64,000 bases of DNA, from positions 124,001 through 188,000 of the forward strand of contig CALOBW010000056.1 of the NCBI GenBank assembly GCA_942491525.1. The letters run 5' to 3'. The stretch is from CAYWBU01 sp942491525 (GTDB taxonomy: Bacteria; Desulfobacterota; Desulfomonilia; UBA1062). Below the pieces are notes generated by a model, which had not been told where the DNA came from, searched no databases, and worked only from the letters and a program-made list of their open reading frames with translations. The position numbers and the translations under genes were made by a program. Below, piece after piece: positions 1 through 7,549 of the stretch (the first letter of the stretch is position 1; each line of letters begins with the position of its first letter).

Positions 1-403
1 AAATATCCACATCCATCATGGCCTGAAACTGCCCGGTCGCAACCCTGCCCTCAAAATTGTTCTCCACATATTCCACAAACTGATCGAAAATTTTCTTGGC
101 ATCTTCAGGCTTGCCGGCGCGCGCATATGACGGCCGCCGTCCCTTGCGGCAATCCCCCAGCAGAGTAAACTGCGAAACCAGGAGCAGTTCGCCGCCCACC
201 TGCTGCACGTCCAGATTCATGGTGCCGTGCTCATCTTCAAAGATGCGCAGCCCCATGATCTTGCGCGCCAGATAGTCGATGTCCTTGGCGTCATCGCCCT
301 CCTCCACGCCGATCAGGCAGCAGAGGCCGGCGTTGATCTGGCCGACAACCTGCTCTTCAACGCTGACGCTGGCGCGCTTAACCCTCTGGATGACTGCCCG
401 CAT
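1..403 (-). CDS. dtd: D-aminoacyl-tRNA deacylase (3' end outside window)
   Basis: Hydrolyses D-amino acids (and glycine mischarged on tRNA-Ala) from tRNA in the cytoplasm, a proofreading step. The reading frame opens with MRAVIQRVKRASVSVE, the usual DTD start, and contains the SQFTL motif of the active site (about residues 78-82) followed by the GRRPSYARA segment. About 134 codons are visible. The C-terminal Gly-x-Pro/NxGPxT part lies beyond the window edge. The ATG (401-403) lies inside the upstream DUF2939 gene, overlapping it by 26 bp, so translation is probably coupled. No strong ribosome binding site is seen. The gene is the last visible member of an htrA-DUF2939-dtd run. Confidence 0.93.
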   Translation of the reverse strand, partial: MRAVIQRVKRASVSVEEQVVGQINAGLCCLIGVEEGDDAKDIDYLARKIMGLRIFEDEHGTMNLDVQQVGGELLLVSQFTLLGDCRKGRRPSYARAGKPEDAKKIFDQFVEYVENNFEGRVATGQFQAMMDVDI

Positions 404-962
404 CTTTGGCCTCGGCCTGTTTGGCCGCGATCAGCAGTTCTTGCACATTCAGGATGCGCGTGATCTGCCAGCCCTTGTCCCATTTGACCAGCTCCAGTTT
501 GAGCAGCAGCTCGTCGCCGATGGCAAAGCTGGCGATGCAGCGCTCGCCGTCCTTCTGGATGTCCCGCAAGCTGACCTCGGTGTCCTTGTCAGCCGGGGGC
601 AGGACCGCCCTGAGCGCGCTCTGGCGCCCCTCGGGATAGACGCCCGTGATCCAGCCCTTGATGTCCTGCTCAAAGAGCGGGATCATGCCGGCGGCCATGA
701 AGGCCGAGATTCCGCGCGCGAAGAGTTTGGGCGCATTCTGCTGCTCCATGACGCCGGTGGCCAGCTTGGCCATGTCGCCGGCCATGGCGCGGCTCATGGT
801 GTTGACATCCACATAGCGGTCGAAGAGCTCCCAGTCGTGGGTCTCAATGGCCTTGCCGACCTGGCTCAAAGTGTAGGTCGGGGTGCTGCGCCAGTGGCTG
901 TAGCCGGCCAGCCCGGCAATTATGAGGGCCAGGGTCAGGCCGATGATCCAGTTGCGTTTCAT
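378..962 (-). CDS. DUF2939 family membrane-anchored protein
   Basis: A 194-residue protein of unknown function. Residues 1-25 form one hydrophobic signal anchor (WIIGLTLALIIAGLAGY). They are followed by PTYTLSQVGKAIETHDWELFDRYVDV, which matches the start of DUF2939 proteins, small extracytoplasmic proteins with no assigned activity. The rest is soluble and probably periplasmic. It starts 8 bp after the htrA stop with a good AGGAGAAGAT site before ATG and overlaps dtd at its end, so the three genes look co-transcribed. Function cannot be assigned from sequence. Confidence 0.8.
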   Translation of the reverse strand: MKRNWIIGLTLALIIAGLAGYSHWRSTPTYTLSQVGKAIETHDWELFDRYVDVNTMSRAMAGDMAKLATGVMEQQNAPKLFARGISAFMAAGMIPLFEQDIKGWITGVYPEGRQSALRAVLPPADKDTEVSLRDIQKDGERCIASFAIGDELLLKLELVKWDKGWQITRILNVQELLIAAKQAEAKDAGSHPEG

Positions 963-970
963 ATCTTCTC

Positions 971-2317
971 CTATCTGATGATGGTGGTGGTCATGACCGA
1001 GCCCTGGCGCCAGATGGAGAGCTTGATCTTGCGGCCGTTGATCGAATTGAGGGCCCGATTGAAACTCTGATGGTCGCTGATGTTCTGGCGGTTGATGGTC
1101 ATGATCACATCGCCGGGGCGCAGGCCGGTGGACATGGCCGCGGAGCCGCGCTCAACCTTGGTAACCACCACGCCCTTGAGCTCGTCGGGGGCGCGCAGCT
1201 TTTCGCGGTAGGCCGGCGTCAGGTCGGCGATGCTGGCGCCGCCCAGAAACTTGTTCTCCTCGATCTGCAGGCCCTCTTCCTGGGCGGTTGCCGAGGCTTG
1301 CGCGAGGTCGCCGATCACCAGACTGGCGCTTCTGAGCTGGCCGGCGCGCATGAACTTGATATGGGCGCTGCTCGCGGGCGGCAGGCCGGCGGCCAGGACG
1401 CGCAAAGCCGCGGCCGAGTCGACCTCCTTGCCGTTGATGCTCAGGATGACGTCCTCCTGCTTGAGGCCGGCTTCTGCGGCCGGTGAGCCCTCATAGACCT
1501 GGGTCACCAGCACGCCCTTGGTGTTCTTGAGACCCAGGGCCTCGGCCAGTTTGGGGTCGAGGTCCTGGACGCCCACCCCCAGCCAGCCGCGCACAACCTT
1601 GCCGTAGCTGAGCAGGCTGTTCTTGATCTGGAAGGCCAGATCAATGGGAATGGCGAAACCGATGCCCTCGTTGCCGCCCGAGCGCGAGTAGATGGCCGAG
1701 TTGATGCCCACCAGCTCGCCCTGCATGTTGACCAGGGCGCCGCCCGAGTTGCCGGGATTGATGGCGGCGTCGGTCTGGATGAAGTTTTCATAGTCCACGA
1801 TGCCCAAGCCGGTGCGGTTCAGGGCGCTGACGATGCCCATGGTGACGGTCTGGCCCAGGCCGAAGGCGTTGCCGACGGCCACCACGAAGGATCCGGTGCG
1901 CAAAGAGTCGACATTGGCCACCTTGATCGGCTTGAGATTGTCGGCCTCGATGCGGATCACGGCGATGTCGGTCTTGGGGTCGCCGCCGATGACGGTGGCG
2001 GTGAAGGTGCGGTCGTCGTAGAGGCGCACATTGATCTCATCGGCCCCGCCGATCACATGGTTGTTGGTGATGATGATGCCGTCACTGGAGACGATCACGC
2101 CCGAGCCCTGGGAGGCGCTTTTGCGCTGGCCGCTGGGGCTGTTGTTGTAATATTCGAAGAGCGAGCGCGGGGTCTGGACCACCTTGGTGGAGTAGATGTT
2201 GACCACCGAGGGCAGGACCTGGTCGGCCACGTCGGCCACCCAATCGCCCTGGGGCGCGGCCAGCAGGCTTGCCGGCAGGAGCAGAAAAGTTAAGACGAGA
2301 TATTTGATCTTATGCAT
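971..2317 (-). CDS. htrA: HtrA/DegQ-type periplasmic serine protease
   Basis: Periplasmic protease/chaperone that degrades or refolds damaged envelope proteins. The 448-residue product has a signal peptide (about residues 1-20, ending LLA-AP), a trypsin-like domain with the complete catalytic triad His87 (TNNHVIGG), Asp117 (DPKTDIAV) and Ser191 (GNSGGAL), and two C-terminal PDZ domains (about 250-340 and 360-448). Length and layout fit DegP/DegQ. An upstream in-frame ATG would add seven residues, but the ATG at 2317 is preceded by GGAGG at normal spacing and gives a clean signal peptide, so it is chosen. It is divergent from a methyltransferase across an 80 bp gap that must hold both promoters, and it heads the run with DUF2939 and dtd. 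Confidence 0.96.
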   Translation of the reverse strand: MHKIKYLVLTFLLLPASLLAAPQGDWVADVADQVLPSVVNIYSTKVVQTPRSLFEYYNNSPSGQRKSASQGSGVIVSSDGIIITNNHVIGGADEINVRLYDDRTFTATVIGGDPKTDIAVIRIEADNLKPIKVANVDSLRTGSFVVAVGNAFGLGQTVTMGIVSALNRTGLGIVDYENFIQTDAAINPGNSGGALVNMQGELVGINSAIYSRSGGNEGIGFAIPIDLAFQIKNSLLSYGKVVRGWLGVGVQDLDPKLAEALGLKNTKGVLVTQVYEGSPAAEAGLKQEDVILSINGKEVDSAAALRVLAAGLPPASSAHIKFMRAGQLRSASLVIGDLAQASATAQEEGLQIEENKFLGGASIADLTPAYREKLRAPDELKGVVVTKVERGSAAMSTGLRPGDVIMTINRQNISDHQSFNRALNSINGRKIKLSIWRQGSVMTTTIIR

Positions 2318-2397
2318 TGTGTACCTCCAGCTGAGCAAATTATCACAGAGATTAAGTCGCTGTACACCCCATGATCATTTAGCTATATTGGGGTCTT

Positions 2398-3255
2398 ATG
2401 AAATGTAATTCAACCCGCGAATACCATCTGCAGACAAGTGTCGACCTCATGAGCGAGTATACCATCTGCGAGTCCTTCGGCCATATCAATACCCCCTATC
2501 AGCAGCTGCTGGAGCGCCCCCGGGCCTACGGGGCCCTGCTGGGCGACTTCCTCAAAAAGGAGGGCGTGCTGGGACGGCGCATCCAGGAGCTGGGCGGCGG
2601 CTACGGCACTCTGATGCGCGGCCTGCTGGAAACCTATGACATCGAGCGGGTGCACATGCTGGACCTTTCGCCGAGTCTGCTCAGGCGCCAGCGCCAGACG
2701 CTGGCGGGCTGGCCAGTTGAGTTTGAGCAGGGCGACATGCTCGAGTATGAGCCCGGGGATGTGGATCTGATCATCTGCAATGAGGTCATCGGCGACCTGG
2801 ACACCCTTGTCGATGTCAGCGCAGCCGAAGAGATTGAGCGCTACGGCCTGGAGACGCCGGGCACCTCCTTCAACTTCAACCTGGGCGCGGTCAGGCTGGT
2901 GGAGCGCCTCGCAGGGTATGATGTCCCCATCTTCCTGAGCGAGCACTCCTCTGACCCCATTATTCCTGAGGGTTTCGACTATCTGGCGGCGGGGCTGGAG
3001 CTGGACAGCTTTGCGCGCGAGGTCCCGCTCTTCAAGCATTCGGAGTACACCATCCGCTTCAACCATCTGGTCAAGGTTGCCGAGCACCATGGCCGGAGAA
3101 TTAAGACGGGTTCGCTCTTTGAGATCATACCGCTCGAGCCGCGCCATGAGTTCAGATTTGTCTTTACGAGTCGGGCCTGCTCAACTGAGCGTCAGGAGAT
3201 TATCTTTGAACTGCTCGACCATCTGCGGGAGTACCGCTACTTGCTGATATATTAG
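2398..3255 (+). CDS. SAM-dependent methyltransferase-like protein
   Basis: A 285-residue soluble protein. Residues about 60-75 (IQELGGGYGTLMRGLL) form the glycine-rich motif I of class I SAM-dependent methyltransferases. An acidic residue follows in the next strand (VHMLDLSPSLL), and VDLIICNEVIGDLD fits the motif that ends strand 4. The C-terminal third carries RFNHLVKVAEHHGR and shows nothing I recognise, so the substrate is unknown. ATG 2398 follows a weak TTGGGG site; the next in-frame ATG at 2449 has none. It is divergent from htrA and convergent with the TatT-like gene. A perfect hairpin begins at its stop codon. Confidence 0.7.
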   Translation: MKCNSTREYHLQTSVDLMSEYTICESFGHINTPYQQLLERPRAYGALLGDFLKKEGVLGRRIQELGGGYGTLMRGLLETYDIERVHMLDLSPSLLRRQRQTLAGWPVEFEQGDMLEYEPGDVDLIICNEVIGDLDTLVDVSAAEEIERYGLETPGTSFNFNLGAVRLVERLAGYDVPIFLSEHSSDPIIPEGFDYLAAGLELDSFAREVPLFKHSEYTIRFNHLVKVAEHHGRRIKTGSLFEIIPLEPRHEFRFVFTSRACSTERQEIIFELLDHLREYRYLLIY

Positions 3256-3279
3256 GCCCGCGCATGGAAGCGCGGGCCT
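3254..3279. terminator. Perfect 10-bp hairpin between convergent genes
   Basis: AGGCCCGCGC (3254-3263) and its exact complement (3270-3279) enclose a six-base loop. The hairpin sits between the stop codons of two convergent genes and overlaps the stop of the first. There is no T-run on either side, so it may need Rho or act mainly as an mRNA 3' end stabiliser. Confidence 0.6.
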
Positions 3280-3287
3280 GGAGATGA

Positions 3288-4049
3288 TTACAGGGTTTTG
3301 AGGTATTCGTTGGCCTTGGTTCTGAAGAGGGCCGACTCGCTCTTGGTCAGATCGGTCAGCATCTGCTTGGCCTTGGCCTTGTGCTCATCGCCTTTGAGCT
3401 CCAGCAGCAGCTCCGAGTAGTAGAGCTTGGCCATCTCCCTCTCGGGGCTGGTCTCGAGGAAGCCGAGCTTTTCGTACTCCTCAAAATATTTGAGGGCGGC
3501 CTTGTTGTCCTTCAGGGGCCAGGAGAGCACCTGCCAGAAGTGGCCCAGGGCCATCAGCGGTGCGCCGTTGTTCCAGCTCTTGTCGATCTCATAGGCCTTT
3601 TCGAAGCCGTTCTGGGCGGTGTGCTTGAGACCCTCCTTGATGGCGGTGATGATGCTGACGCTGTCGGAGTAGAGGCCGACGTTCCAGGCTTCATAGAAGT
3701 AGCCTTCGGCGCGGTTGGGGTTGATCTCGCGGGCCTTGCCGCCCAGCACGATACCCTGTTTGCCGTATTTGTGGCAGATATCCTTCCAGCCCTCGATCTG
3801 CTGCTCCTTGGCCATCTGGGCATACTTGCCGCCGGTGCGCGAGAGGCGCCACATGACTTCAAACTCATTCGGGTACTGCTGGTTGAGAGCCTCAAACTCT
3901 TCAACCGACTTGCGCATGGCGTTCAGGTCGTTATTGAGACGGGCCTCGGTATAGTTTGCCTGAGCCGCGTCAATGGCACTCTGCAGGTCTTGGGCGTTGG
4001 CACAGATTGGCAAAATGGCCAGCAACAGAAAGATCAGCATTTTTTTCAT
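3288..4049 (-). CDS. TatT-like TPR periplasmic protein (paralogue 1)
   Basis: A 253-residue exported protein: signal peptide at residues 1-19 (ending CANA-Q), then helical TPR-like repeats. It closely resembles the protein at 29772-30518 along its whole length. Shared stations are a WRLSR/WRLAR segment, GWKD followed by a Gly-rich helix, REINPNRAEGYFYEAW against SEINPEGVEGYYFYAL, and a FEKAYEIDKSWNNGAP block. These match the T-component of some TRAP transporters (TatT, known from Treponema). No TRAP transporter genes are nearby, so ligand and partner are unknown. AGGAGA precedes ATG 4049. A 269-bp AT-rich gap separates it from the divergent uxaB. Confidence 0.72.
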   Translation of the reverse strand: MKKMLIFLLLAILPICANAQDLQSAIDAAQANYTEARLNNDLNAMRKSVEEFEALNQQYPNEFEVMWRLSRTGGKYAQMAKEQQIEGWKDICHKYGKQGIVLGGKAREINPNRAEGYFYEAWNVGLYSDSVSIITAIKEGLKHTAQNGFEKAYEIDKSWNNGAPLMALGHFWQVLSWPLKDNKAALKYFEEYEKLGFLETSPEREMAKLYYSELLLELKGDEHKAKAKQMLTDLTKSESALFRTKANEYLKTL

Positions 4050-4259
4050 AAATAAGTCTCCTTGGGTTTGTTTTGAAGCAGACTATACAAGTTTTGCAAC
4101 AGTGTACAGCATGGTTTGATGTGGTATTTACGGATCGGCTCCAGCAGAGGGCAGAATCAGATTCGGCAGCAATCACGGGCAGTGAACGCTTTGCAGAAAA
4201 AATAATTTGTTCAGGGTAAATGAACTATTCGCTTTGGAGGCATAAAATTGTATAGTCGT

Positions 4260-4302
4260 CGGAAACAAATTGGGAAATTTTTGTTGGCAACCGATGTTTC
4301 CG
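4260..4302. promoter_or_regulatory. Inverted repeat upstream of uxaB, possible operator
   Basis: CGGAAACA (4260-4267) is repeated inverted as TGTTTCCG (4295-4302), enclosing an inner AAATT-ggga-AATTT palindrome (4267-4280). The block ends 16 bp before the uxaB start. GntR-type hexuronate regulators (ExuR/UxuR) bind AT-rich palindromes containing AATTGG, and KdgR-type sites contain GAAACA. The resemblance is suggestive only. Confidence 0.35.
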
Positions 4303-4318
4303 ATTAAACAGGAACGCT

Positions 4319-5713
4319 ATGAAGCAGCTGAGCAGAAAAATTATAGATGCCCCGGTTTATCCCGAGCGGATCATTCAGATCGGCGGCGGGAACTTTCTGC
4401 GCGCCTTTGTGGACTGGATGGTGCAGCGCCTCAACCGGGATGCGGGCTTCAACTCGTCGGTGGTGGTCTGTCAGAGCGCGGCCGGGCCGACGCTCAAGAA
4501 GCTGGTGCGCCAGGACGGTCTCTACACGGTCTGCCTCTCGGGCCTGCAGGAGGGCCGGCCGGTGCGTCAGTGCGAGCTGGTCAGCTGCATCAGCCGCATC
4601 CTGGCCATCGGCGACGAGTTTGAGGCTTTTCTGAAACTGGCAGAGCAGCCGGCCATGCGTTTCATCATCTCGGACACCACCGAGGCCGGCATCGTGCATT
4701 ATGAGGATGAGTCCTTTGAGCGGCCGCGCACCTATCCGGGCCGGCTGACGGCCCTGCTCTACCGGCGCTACCAGAGCTGCGGCGGAGCAGATGCGCCCGG
4801 CTTTATTATTCTGCCCTGCGAACCCGCCCGGCGCAATGGCGATACCCTGCGCATGAGCGTCTTTCACTACGCCCTGGACTGGGATCTGGATGATGATTTC
4901 ACCGACTGGCTGGATGATGCCAACATCTTCTGCAATACGCTGCTGGACCGCGCCGTGCCGGGATTCCCGGCCGAGCGCGCCGAAGCGCTCTTTCATGAGC
5001 TGGGCTACCGCGACGAGCTGCTGGTGGAGTGCGAAACCTATCACCTCTGGGTCATCGAGGGCCCGGACGAGGTCAGGCGCGATCTGCCGGCCGAGCGCGC
5101 CGGTCTGAATGTCAAGGTGGTGGCTAATCTGGAAAACTACCGCGACATGAAGGTGCGCATCCTGAACGGCACCCACACGGCCATGCTGCCGATCGGGCTG
5201 CTGCTGGGGCTGGGGAGCGTACAGCAGACCGTTGAGCATGAGCTGGCCGGGCGTTTCGTGCGCGAGGTGCTGGAGGAGGAGATCTTGCCGGCCCTCAATA
5301 TGGAGGGGTCGGGTCGTTTCGGCGCCGAGATCATGGAGCGCTTCCGCAACCCCTATATCGAGCACCGGCTGGAGAGTGTCGCCGAGAATGCCTTCAAGAA
5401 CTGGCCCAACCATCTGCTGAAGAGTATCGAGCTCTATGTTGACAGTCGCCAGGCCCTGCCCGTGCGCTTAAGCTTTGCCCTGGCATCGCTGGTGGTTATC
5501 TATATGGATCCGCCCTTCAGGCTGCAGGATGACCCGCTCATTCTGAACATCTTCAAGGGCCCGGATCCGCTGCCGCAGCTCTTCAGCCAGTTGGGCCTGA
5601 ACCGGATTGAGGGGCTGCAGCAGCTGGTGGCTTTGAATGTCAAGCAGATCAGAACCCACGGCCTGCAGCGGGCCCTGAGCGCCATGCTGGCCTCGGCCCT
5701 GCCGGCGCGCTAG
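4319..5713 (+). CDS. uxaB: Tagaturonate reductase (altronate oxidoreductase)
   Basis: NADH-dependent reduction of D-tagaturonate to D-altronate in galacturonate breakdown. The 464-residue product fits the mannitol dehydrogenase/UxaB family in length. It carries the N-terminal nucleotide-binding motif IGGGNFLRAF (21-30), FCNTLLDR (204-211) and the catalytic triad spacing Lys278-Asn283-His286 within DMKVRILNGTHT. The start follows AGGAA. No uxaA, uxaC, kdgK or uronate transporter lies in the window, so the gene is solitary. Its stop codon overlaps the stop of the convergent ComEA-like gene inside a CTAG. The specific substrate (tagaturonate versus fructuronate or a polyol) is inferred from overall similarity to UxaB. 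Confidence 0.88.
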   Translation: MKQLSRKIIDAPVYPERIIQIGGGNFLRAFVDWMVQRLNRDAGFNSSVVVCQSAAGPTLKKLVRQDGLYTVCLSGLQEGRPVRQCELVSCISRILAIGDEFEAFLKLAEQPAMRFIISDTTEAGIVHYEDESFERPRTYPGRLTALLYRRYQSCGGADAPGFIILPCEPARRNGDTLRMSVFHYALDWDLDDDFTDWLDDANIFCNTLLDRAVPGFPAERAEALFHELGYRDELLVECETYHLWVIEGPDEVRRDLPAERAGLNVKVVANLENYRDMKVRILNGTHTAMLPIGLLLGLGSVQQTVEHELAGRFVREVLEEEILPALNMEGSGRFGAEIMERFRNPYIEHRLESVAENAFKNWPNHLLKSIELYVDSRQALPVRLSFALASLVVIYMDPPFRLQDDPLILNIFKGPDPLPQLFSQLGLNRIEGLQQLVALNVKQIRTHGLQRALSAMLASALPAR

Positions 5714-6021
5714 AAGAAGTAGATCCACTCCCGCATCATATCCACCGACTTCGGACTCACCTCGGCCACATTGGTCAGCTCTTCATAGGAGCTGAAGGGC
5801 CCGTTCATATTGCGGTACATGACGATGTTGCTGGCCTGCTGCTTGTTGATGCCGGGCAGTTTGACGATCTCGGTGTAGGGCGCGCTGTTGATGTTGATGG
5901 GCTCTTCCAGCTGGGTCATCTGCTGCAGCGAGTCCTGCAGGTTGAGCAGCAGGCTGATGGAGACGACGCAAATGACGATGGTCATGATGGTCATGACGCG
6001 GCGGTCGTAGTAGACGATCAT
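5710..6021 (-). CDS. Small ComEA-like helix-hairpin-helix protein (copy 1)
   Basis: A 103-residue protein with one N-terminal membrane anchor (VMTIMTIVICVVSISLLL, about residues 9-26) and a single C-terminal helix-hairpin-helix domain: ININSAPYTEIVKLPGINKQ, then GPFSSYEEL. This is the DNA-binding fold of ComEA and of type II secretion T2SK-like proteins. The start at 6021 is chosen over an upstream ATG (6111) because AGGAGG lies seven bases before it. No competence or pilus genes adjoin it. A second HHH protein of the same plan is at 23654-24043. A role in DNA uptake is possible but unproven. Confidence 0.75.
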   Translation of the reverse strand: MIVYYDRRVMTIMTIVICVVSISLLLNLQDSLQQMTQLEEPININSAPYTEIVKLPGINKQQASNIVMYRNMNGPFSSYEELTNVAEVSPKSVDMMREWIYFF

Positions 6022-6122
6022 AAAACCTCCTGAGAGAATTTTCTGGGGGGAGGGTCGTGGCGATATCTCAAGTATAAACTTCAGCAGGCTGCAGGCTAGG
6101 TCTGCCTGCAATTTTATGCGGG

Positions 6123-6470
6123 TCAGGCTTTAAGTTCGCGCACAAGCGCGGCGGCCAGATCAACGGCCTGGGCGCAGCTGAGCTGCTTCAGCTTGCGCAC
6201 CTCGCGGCACTTGGTGGAGCCGGCTCTGAGCTGGAAGAAGTGGTTGGCGCGCTCGATCATGACCGGATCGTCAAGGATCTGATGGACTGCGTACAGCGCG
6301 CCGCAGCAGCCGTCCGGTGCCTTGCCGCCGCCGGCCATGCATGCGATCAGCTCGTCGCTGAGATTGAAATCTTCCTGAAAATAGTAGAGCACCGCCTGGG
6401 TGCAGTTGAGTCCGCCTCTGAAATATTTTGATGCACTCTGCATGGCGCGCCAGTTAGCACAGATTGGCAT
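6123..6470 (-). CDS. C_GCAxxG_C_C family protein
   Basis: A 115-residue Cys-rich protein. The pattern is FRGGLNCTQAVL near residue 22, then MAGGGKAPDGCCGALYA, then C in TKCRE and a final C in LSCAQAV, which is the signature of the C_GCAxxG_C_C family (putative metal or redox proteins of unknown role, common in anaerobes). The glycine-rich GGGKAPDGCCGAL loop has two adjacent cysteines. Start choice between 6470 and 6443 is uncertain because neither has a convincing ribosome binding site. It is divergent from thiS with a 76-bp gap. Confidence 0.75.
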   Translation of the reverse strand: MPICANWRAMQSASKYFRGGLNCTQAVLYYFQEDFNLSDELIACMAGGGKAPDGCCGALYAVHQILDDPVMIERANHFFQLRAGSTKCREVRKLKQLSCAQAVDLAAALVRELKA

Positions 6471-6546
6471 GATTGCCTAATTTTTTTGACCCGCGTTAAC
6501 CTTTGGGTTATTGACAAAATGCTAACTCAAGTTGAGAGGGACAATT

Positions 6547-6738
6547 ATGATTATAAATGGTGAAGAGAAAAATTTCAGCGCCGCCACTGTCCAGGAGCTG
6601 CTCAAGGAGCTGGGCTATCTGGATGAGCGGGTGGTGGTCGAAGTGAATCTGCAGATTGTGCCCAAGGAGCAGTGGTCAACCCATCAACTGTCAGATGCCG
6701 ACAGGCTGGAGATCGTCAGCTTCGTGGGTGGCGGCTAG
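6547..6738 (+). CDS. thiS: Sulfur carrier protein ThiS
   Basis: A 63-residue ubiquitin-fold sulfur carrier for thiazole synthesis. It opens MIINGEEKNF, contains VQELLKELG and the VVVEVNLQIVPKEQW strand, and ends in the required Gly-Gly tail (FVGGG). The C-terminal glycine is adenylated by ThiF and converted to a thiocarboxylate that donates sulfur to ThiG. GAGAGG precedes ATG 6547; the in-frame ATG at 6532 is less well placed. It opens the thiSFGH operon. The 76 bp upstream hold a TAACC-tttg-GGTTA inverted repeat (6497-6510) but no recognisable TPP riboswitch. Confidence 0.93.
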   Translation: MIINGEEKNFSAATVQELLKELGYLDERVVVEVNLQIVPKEQWSTHQLSDADRLEIVSFVGGG

Positions 6739-7539
6739 ATGCACATCACCCTCAATGAGCGTGACGTTGAGCTTAAAAACAGCCAGACGCTCTTTGAACT
6801 GCGTGACTGGCATGGGGCCGACATTGCCATTCTGAACGGCCATGCCCCCGCTGAGGATCGCAGGCTCAGTGAGGGCGACGCGGTTGTGCTGATCAGGCGC
6901 GGCGTTCTGCCCGAGCGCGACGAGCTCGAGGCCCTGATGATGGCGCGCCACACTCCCGGCGTGCACGCCAAGGTCAAAGAGGCCCGCGTCGGCATCGCCG
7001 GTCTGGGCGGGCTGGGCTCGGCAATCGCCGTGGCCCTGGCGCGCACCGGCGTCGGCGAGCTGCTGCTGGTGGATTTTGATCTGGTGGAGCCCAGCAACCT
7101 CAATCGCCAGCACTACTTTGTGCGCCATCTGGGCATGGCCAAGACCGAGGCAATGCGCGAAATAATTGCTGAGATTAATCCATATGTAAAAGTTGAGACC
7201 TGCAATATTTACTTAAACAGCGATAATGTGGTCGATATTTTTAAAAATGTGAATATTTTTGTGGAAGCATTTGACAATCCCCACACAAAAGCTGCTATTG
7301 TAGAGCGCATGTTAAGCGCCGGGCTCGATATTCCGGTGGTGGCCGCCTCGGGCATGGCCGGTTATTTTTCGGGTAATCTGATCAAGTGTCGGCAGGTCAT
7401 GCGCAATCTCTACATGGTGGGCGATGAGACCCATGAGGCTCAGGTCGGCAGCGGGCTGATGGCGCCGCGCGTCGGCATTGCCGCCCACCAGCAGGCCAAC
7501 ATGGTGCTCAGGCTGATCCTGGGCTTTGCAGAAGTATAA
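6739..7539 (+). CDS. thiF: ThiS adenylyltransferase with an N-terminal ThiS-like domain
   Basis: E1-like enzyme that adenylates the ThiS C-terminus. Residues 1-55 form a degenerate ThiS-like domain (MHITLNERDVEL ... RLSEGDAVVLIRRG) that lacks a GG tail. Residues 80-266 are a compact E1 domain with GLGGLGS (88-94) and DFDLVEPSNLNRQ (112-124). This arrangement matches the anaerobe-type ThiF family 2 rather than E. coli ThiF, and the CxxC zinc knuckles are absent. ATG 6739 directly follows the thiS stop. About 150 bp in the middle (7155-7310) are clearly AT-richer than the flanks. The reading frame is intact through it. Confidence 0.9.
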   Translation: MHITLNERDVELKNSQTLFELRDWHGADIAILNGHAPAEDRRLSEGDAVVLIRRGVLPERDELEALMMARHTPGVHAKVKEARVGIAGLGGLGSAIAVALARTGVGELLLVDFDLVEPSNLNRQHYFVRHLGMAKTEAMREIIAEINPYVKVETCNIYLNSDNVVDIFKNVNIFVEAFDNPHTKAAIVERMLSAGLDIPVVAASGMAGYFSGNLIKCRQVMRNLYMVGDETHEAQVGSGLMAPRVGIAAHQQANMVLRLILGFAEV

Positions 7540-7549
7540 AGGAGTAACA

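Noticed and set aside
3970..4176. Small minus-strand frame overlapping the TatT-like signal peptide and running upstream
   Set aside because: It is out of frame with the TatT-like gene, has no ribosome binding site and no recognisable sequence.
6471..6546. TPP riboswitch upstream of thiSFGH
   Set aside because: The 76-bp gap is too short for the usual element plus expression platform and lacks the CTGAGA and ACCTGATCTGG landmarks.
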